DNA of 12,360 bases from Conidiobolus incongruus B7586 (Eukaryota > Entomophthoromycota > Entomophthoromycetes > Entomophthorales > Conidiobolaceae), in contig JNEM01000204.1 in assembly GCA_000697335.1 (NCBI GenBank), positions 1 to 12,360 of the forward strand, read 5' to 3'. The position numbers were made by a program, and so were the translations under genes. The notes under the pieces are model-generated. The model had not been told where the DNA came from. It saw only the letters and a list, made by a program, of their open reading frames with translations, and made no database searches. Shown here one piece after another: positions 8,680 through 12,360 of this stretch; position 1 is the first letter of the stretch; every line of letters begins with the position of its first letter.

Positions 8680-8816
8680 GATGCTTAAAATGATAATGAA
8701 ATTAATTGGTAACGAATTGCAATCAATCATGATGTATAGCCCTTTTATATTCTATAATTTGCTTGACATCAATGCAAATTTGTATCCAAATTAGGATTTT
8801 TATAAATCAACCAATC
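8680..8816 (-). promoter_or_regulatory. Gene B core promoter and 5' leader (CCAAT element, TATA box)
   Basis: On the minus strand, ATTGGTTGATT (8805-8815) is followed 66 bp later by the TATA box (8742-8749), GGCTATACATC, an initiator-like TGATTGCAATT, and the ATG at 8679 with A at -3. The order and spacing match gene A. CTAATTTGGAT and TTTGCATTGATG lie between ATTGG and TATA, as in gene A. A second CCAAT is at 8927-8931, further upstream. A short forward reading frame from 8763 overlaps this promoter and is taken as chance. Confidence 0.75.
8742..8749 (-). promoter_or_regulatory. TATA box of gene B
   Basis: TATAAAAG on the minus strand, starting 70 bp before the chosen ATG, identical in sequence and spacing to gene A. 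It decides between the two in-frame ATGs: the upstream one would fall before a start site 25-30 nt from the TATA box. Confidence 0.75.
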
Positions 8817-8993
8817 CAAAAACAGATTAATATACCTAAAAAAATCGAGTTGCTGGATAAAGTTGAGAATAATTATTATTCATATTTTGAATTATTTATT
8901 TATTGTCATCAGTTGTGTAAAGTGAACCAATCAAAGGCTATTATTTAATATAGAGAAATAACAAATATTTATTTGACTAAAGCGTGAATAACT

Positions 8994-9017
8994 TAATTTT
9001 GATAATAATCAAAATTA
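8994..9017. repeat. Perfect 10-bp hairpin with 4-nt loop
   Basis: TAATTTTGAT (8994-9003), loop AATA, ATCAAAATTA (9008-9017). It sits about 180 bp upstream of the ATTGG element of gene B. It is compact enough to form a DNA cruciform or a protein-bound dyad. Only one pair is G-C, so chance cannot be excluded. Confidence 0.4.
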
Positions 9018-9177
9018 TTAGTTAATCAAAAATTCTTTTATGAATTATTATAAGATTTCTAACCTAAAATATATGAATATTTGATAATTTAAATAAATCA
9101 TAATATATCTATTATTGAAAAGGTACTTTTTCATATAATCAATATTTTTGAAATCATTAAATTTGTCTAGAATTTAA

Positions 9178-9351
9178 GAACTATGGTGCATAATTTTTTT
9201 CGAAATGGCTTGAATTTTTCTGCGCAAATATGTTGGTGAAGTTGAGTTTCCACATTGTTGGCATGGTTCAAAATGTGATTCAAGTTCTAATATTGCTTCC
9301 CACAATAATATGTTATTAATGTATAAAAGATATTATGTATCACGATTATAA
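9178..9351 (+). pseudogene. Weak coding-like stretch, possibly a decayed gene fragment
   Basis: One forward frame is open for 45 codons (9214-9348) after a single TGA at 9211-9213, with less AT-rich codons than the surroundings. The translation contains FPHCWHGSKCDSSSNIASH, in which Cys and His are arranged loosely like a C2H2 zinc finger. The Cys-to-His spacing (14) is longer than the usual 12, and a first Cys and last His are missing. It may be a decayed zinc-finger fragment or just chance. No start codon, promoter or second copy supports it. Confidence 0.12.
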
Positions 9352-11133
9352 TAAAGATTAATAATAACATAATGCGTCCTTTCTCTATTTACCAGATATC
9401 GATAGTTTTAATATATTCAAAGTAAATCGTATTAATTGAGTTAAAAATTATGCTACAAAATTGATCTAATTTAGGAAAGTTCAAATGAATAAGTTTTCCC
9501 ATTGACTTATTTTGGAAATAGGATAAACAATCAATATCATAACAAATCTAGATATTTTAATGATAAAGAGAAAAAATTTATTTGATAAATTAAGTTTGAT
9601 CAAACCTAGAATCAATAAATATGTCAGAATATCAAAATGGACTACTCTAATTATAAATCAAATCGAACTCCTTACACAATTTTCAAAGAACAATACCAAT
9701 TTAAAGACAAAAAGAGTATTTCATTTAATTAACAAGATTTATTGATAAAATTTAGGTTTTAAATCTAGACATTTTTATATTGAATTAGATTTTAATTATT
9801 GATATTTATATAACTTTATTTCTAACAAAGCCTATTAAAAATCTAGTCTTATAACCATGATACATTATTAGCAACTTAAATCAACATTGAAAAAATCAAA
9901 TGTGAATTGAATTAGTTATATAAAACTAATTTTAATATAATCAAGTTATAGATAAATTTTTTCATTATACATAAAGAATTACATGTTTTTACATTTATTA
10001 AGATAGCTAGTAATATGAATTATAAATTGATTAATTAATTAAATAAAAATAAATAATATCAATATTAATATAAAAAGTTCAAAATGAATTTATTAACTTC
10101 AAATTTTTTCATAAATTTTTTTACAAAACTGTTCAAGGTGGCTAGTAAGGCACTTTAAAGAGTTTTATTAAAATATCAATATGTAGGGTTTAGCCCTGAT
10201 CAAAATCATCTCTGATTAAATAATATTCAATAGTGTTTTTATAGTGTTATCAGTCCTTATAACAATGTATTGAATCACTGATTGTAGTTGTTGTCCAAGT
10301 TTCACATTATACAAGGACTCTGTATGGTACTTGTTTGTGAGCTATATTAGAAATAATGACAAATGATTCAAGTTGAATGGCGAGTTGACTTCTCAATCAA
10401 CTATAATGCTATAATTATTATCAACTAAAGTAATAATGAGTTGAAGTATATCTATATTCATAATGAAATAACTGTATATATTATTTTTTAGGTAATAAAT
10501 TCCAAATTTATGTCAAATTAATATTTTTATAAAAAATTAATAGATCAAGTAAAATTATTTATATAATCAAAATTTTATATTTTTTTAAACAAATCTAAAT
10601 CAACAATTAAAATATATATATTGATATATGTAACTAATAAAAAATATTTAAGTCGATTTTAAATGCAAAAAAATAAACTATACAAATAACTCCAATTTAA
10701 TAATTTAAAAATATATTATAATAAATATATATATAGTTAAAATTAATAAGAATTTAGCTCAAAAGAGTAAAATTTAATATATTTTTTAATAAAATATTAA
10801 TGATATAGGGCGGATATTTTGGTTTAGGGATATTAATTTGAACATGCAATTTACATGATATTTCAGAGAATATCTTTATAGATTTAGTGATTTAAAGTCT
10901 AGAAAATATATTAATATTTGACTATTTTGTAATATTTAATTTTATTTATTATAAGTAAAATTTCGATTGATTGAAGTTAAAAGTTTCAATTTATTAACTA
11001 TAACTGAACGTGATATAATTTTAATAATTTAGAATCAATTAACAATGTTCAAATTTACTGTTACCACAAAAATTGATATATACTTATATTATTAAAAAAT
11101 AAAAACTTGGAAGGGTTGGTAAATAGACCATTT

Positions 11134-11159
11134 TAAGCATTTAAAACGAAGAATGCTTA
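11134..11159. repeat. Short inverted repeat
   Basis: TAAGCATT (11134-11141) and AATGCTTA (11152-11159) are exact complements around a 10-nt loop. No adjacent gene is seen and no role can be assigned. Confidence 0.35.
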
Positions 11160-12192
11160 TATTGTTAAATTATAATAAACAAATTTCTCCTCTCCAAAAG
11201 TGCTAAAAACATTTCAATTTTGAATTTTCTATCGGTCAATTAACTGGTCTCAAATATTTGGTGATCATATTTGCATGAGTTAATTGATGTTGAAAAGTTA
11301 TAAAATAATCGGGATGGAAATAACACAAAAATTTTTCAGATTTAGTAACTGTGTGATAGTTTGACTATTTTAATTTTCCACCATTCTTATTCATATTAAT
11401 TATTAATTGAAATGAAGTTAAAAATATTGTGACAATGAAAATGATAGTTGCGAAATTGTTGAGTTAGCGATTTGGAAAATTTAACTAGGTACTTTTTATT
11501 ACAGACTGATTAAATTATTATATTCATCTTCTCAAATAACAACTTTGAAGTTAAATAGTATATCAGCCATATTCAATTTTCACCTCAGAGAGAATGATTA
11601 CAAATAATAATGTTAGTACAACAATGCTATCAATTCAACTTAAAAATCCTCTATAATGTCTATTTCCTTTTTTCACCTATTAATTTAAAATTGATTTTAA
11701 TAATAATATATGATTATCATTTGAATGATTATTATTAAATTTAACAAATAGAGATAATTTAAAATCAAAATGATATCATTTACTAAAAATTCTTAAAATA
11801 ATGATGTGAGGTGAATATTAGCATAAATATTTCATTACATTCTAATTATCAATATAACCTCTATTATAATAAATCTCTTATTAATATTAATTAATAATTA
11901 CATGTTATAGCATTTAGTTAACTATATTAAACAATTTAATATCGATCAATATAATGCTAGTTTTATATATTTATTTTATTCAATTTAAAATGGTACTGTT
12001 TTAATATATTCATACCTTCAAATAAATGTAAGAGCTCTTAATCTAATATCAAATTAATTGACACACCATTATTATTTTAATTTTCAAATATCCCGATATT
12101 TAATAATATTTAATTTCAAATAAAATAATGAGAATATTTTAGGAATTGGAAATTTATATTGAATAAACAATTTTATAATAACTAATAAGTAA

Positions 12193-12242
12193 TTAAAATA
12201 TTAAAATATTAAAATATAATAATAATAATAATAATAATAATA
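12193..12242. repeat. Tandem TTAAAATA x3 followed by an AAT-type microsatellite
   Basis: Three exact copies of the 8-mer TTAAAATA (12193-12200, 12201-12208, 12209-12216) run directly into about nine AAT/ATA units ending near 12242. A TTATTTATTATTA stretch follows and could pair with the AAT tract. Ordinary slippage-prone simple sequence, likely variable in length between strains. Confidence 0.8.
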
Positions 12243-12360
12243 TTTTAATAATTTTATTATTTATTATTAACAATATGAAAAATTTTAATGAATAATTTTG
12301 AATTATTTTTTTTTAAAAAATTTATATAGTATAAATATGAATAAAATTTTTTGATATTAT

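Larger units (their letters stand above)
8147..8816 (-). repeat. Duplicated expression cassette, copy B (inverted relative to copy A)
   Basis: Right arm of the inverted duplication described for 3857-4510. Sequence similarity is strongest in the CDS, especially 8323-8394, moderate in the core promoter and leader, and patchy in the 3' flank. The arms are separated by about 3.6 kb. The amount of silent change between them indicates an old duplication rather than an assembly artefact. Confidence 0.7.
8817..12360. other. Gene-free AT-rich DNA downstream, right end of window
   Basis: No convincing gene is seen on either strand. Patches near 9180-9350, 9560-9745 and 10130-10400 are less AT-rich than the rest and may be decayed coding or regulatory DNA, but none carries a motif I can name with confidence. 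Short inverted repeats occur at 8994-9017 and 11134-11159, and a microsatellite lies near the right end. Confidence 0.65.

Noticed and set aside
8680-8730. N-terminal extension of gene B from the ATG at 8730
   Set aside because: This ATG is only about 19 nt downstream of the TATA start, upstream of the likely transcription start, and is not conserved in gene A.
8763-8948. 61-codon forward reading frame
   Set aside because: It overlaps the conserved gene B promoter on the other strand, is rich in Ile, Lys and Asn as expected of AT-rich chance frames, and has no counterpart upstream of gene A.
9560-9745. 61-codon forward reading frame (MIKRKNLFDK...)
   Set aside because: Lys/Ile/Asn/Leu-rich composition, no domain recognised, no promoter signals that stand out. 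Slightly less AT-rich than its surroundings, so a decayed coding fragment is possible but unsupported.
10130-10400. Less AT-rich patch that might be an old gene or element fragment
   Set aside because: Stops are frequent in every frame I read and no recognisable motif or terminal repeat was found.
10570-10580. TTTTATATTTT-type match to a yeast replication-origin consensus
   Set aside because: Such A/T words are expected many times in DNA this AT-rich and nothing else marks an origin.

Overview
This window looks like AT-rich eukaryotic nuclear DNA. Two small intronless genes have about 39% GC (counted by hand for the first), in a background of roughly 15-20% GC by eye. Each gene has a clear TATA box 70 bp upstream of its ATG, and an ATTGG (inverted CCAAT) element about 66-68 bp further up. 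There are no Shine-Dalgarno sites, operons or organelle genes. Homopolymer runs rarely exceed nine bases and the proteins have no Asn or Lys runs, which argues against Dictyostelium- or Plasmodium-like genomes. An early-diverging, AT-rich fungus is my best guess, but the sequence does not fix the lineage.

Layout. Positions 1-3856 are gene-free AT-rich DNA, with a somewhat less AT-rich stretch at about 3560-3860 that probably holds distal promoter sequence. Gene A (CDS 3996-4358, +) is followed by a 3' region to about 4510. A 3.6 kb spacer (4511-8146) shows no gene. Gene B (CDS 8314-8679, -) is a paralogue of gene A, with its 3' region at 8147-8313 and its promoter at 8680-8816. From 8817 to 12360 I see no convincing gene, only short palindromes, a microsatellite and one weak coding-like stretch.

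The main object is the inverted, convergent pair A/B. The duplicated unit is a whole expression cassette of about 0.65-0.67 kb: promoter, 5' leader, CDS and 3' flank can all be aligned between the copies. The proteins (120 and 121 residues) are about 72% identical by hand alignment and belong to no family I recognise. Silent differences are frequent over most of the gene (about 24 among 64 shared residues) but absent from the last 23 shared codons. There, 70 of 72 nucleotides match, which points to gene conversion or a nucleotide-level constraint. Both genes look intact and under purifying selection. Their function is unknown.
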